From JBFMAE01 sp040756085 (GTDB taxonomy: Bacteria; Desulfobacterota; BSN033; UBA1163), in the NCBI GenBank assembly GCA_040756085.1, contig JBFMAE010000323.1:1-6870 (forward strand): a stretch of 6,870 nucleotides of DNA. The letters run 5' to 3'. This document shows positions 6,826-6,870 of the stretch, one piece after another. Both the position numbers and the translations under genes were made by a program. How positions within the stretch are numbered: position 1 is the stretch's first letter; the number at the start of each line of letters is the position of its first letter. The notes beneath the pieces were generated by a model. It searched no databases and was not told the origin of the DNA. It worked only from the letters and a program-made list of their open reading frames with translations.

Positions 6826-6870
6826 ATCGTTGATTTCTTTGATTCCCAACAGGATTCTTTCTTTGAGTTC
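6747..6870. mobile_element. Probable end of an IS630-type insertion sequence (partial)
   Basis: The proposed left boundary is at CTAG (6745-6748), the preferred target of IS630, which duplicates the central TA. From here the sequence becomes AT-rich, and the transposase-like minus-strand frame stops about 28 bases inside, a normal distance from an IS end. The other end and the inverted repeat lie beyond the window, so the boundary is an inference and could be off by several bases. Confidence 0.35.
6775..6870 (-). CDS. C-terminal fragment of an IS630-family-like transposase
   Basis: On the minus strand a frame is open from the right window edge to a TAA (complement of 6775-6777), giving 31 residues. 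The stretch reads ELKERILLGIKEIN, then D-S, then PVVHRWKKF. In my recollection of the family this matches the C-terminal end of IS630-type DDE transposases, where an E-L-x-x-R-I helix is followed by I-N-x-x-P-V-V-x-R-W-K. It overlaps the last 51 bases of hdrB in the opposite direction, which is unusual for two native genes but expected if hdrB runs into an inserted element. The catalytic residues lie outside the window, so intactness cannot be judged. The family call is moderate because only a short tail is visible. Confidence 0.5.
   Translation of the reverse strand, partial: ELKERILLGIKEINDSPVVHRWKKFNFAHAF

Overview
The window reads as part of an anaerobic one-carbon and electron-transfer gene cluster. 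All complete genes lie on the + strand. It contains a MetV-type cysteine-rich protein, two tandem methylenetetrahydrofolate reductase (MetF) paralogues, a large cytoplasmic multi-PAS sensor histidine kinase, and the HdrC and HdrB subunits of a heterodisulfide-reductase-like module. Base composition is near 50% GC in the genes. MetV/MetF next to Hdr genes is typical of the methyl branch of the Wood-Ljungdahl pathway in strict anaerobes. A Desulfobacterota (former Deltaproteobacteria) or similar acetogenic, syntrophic or sulfate-reducing lineage is the best guess, but the assignment is an inference from gene content only.

Layout. Positions 2-115 hold the last 37 codons of an upstream gene, whose tail resembles the MvhD/FlpD iron-sulfur family. 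Positions 116-353 are an AT-rich intergenic region built of short repeats arranged as an imperfect palindrome, A/C-rich in its left half and T/G-rich in its right half. metV (354-1025) overlaps metF1 (1022-1945) by 4 bases, and metF2 (1958-2830) follows 12 bases later. After a 50-base gap comes the kinase (2881-5265). Eight bases after it comes hdrC (5274-5840), then a 61-base gap and a GTG-started hdrB (5902-6825).

How the genes fit together. MetV and MetF would form the MetVF reductase that makes methyl-tetrahydrofolate. HdrC, with two [4Fe-4S] motifs, and HdrB, with two complete CCG cysteine motifs, are electron carriers of the kind joined to MetVF in some acetogens. The flavin subunit HdrA, which bifurcation would need, is not in this window. 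metF2 is a diverged copy with altered substrate-pocket residues. The kinase in the middle of the cluster could tune expression to redox or one-carbon status; no partner response regulator is visible.

At the right edge, a minus-strand frame open to the window end resembles the C-terminus of an IS630-family transposase. The last ~24 codons of hdrB look like read-through into that element, next to a CTAG sequence, which is an IS630-type target. The 3' end of this cluster therefore looks remodelled by an insertion.
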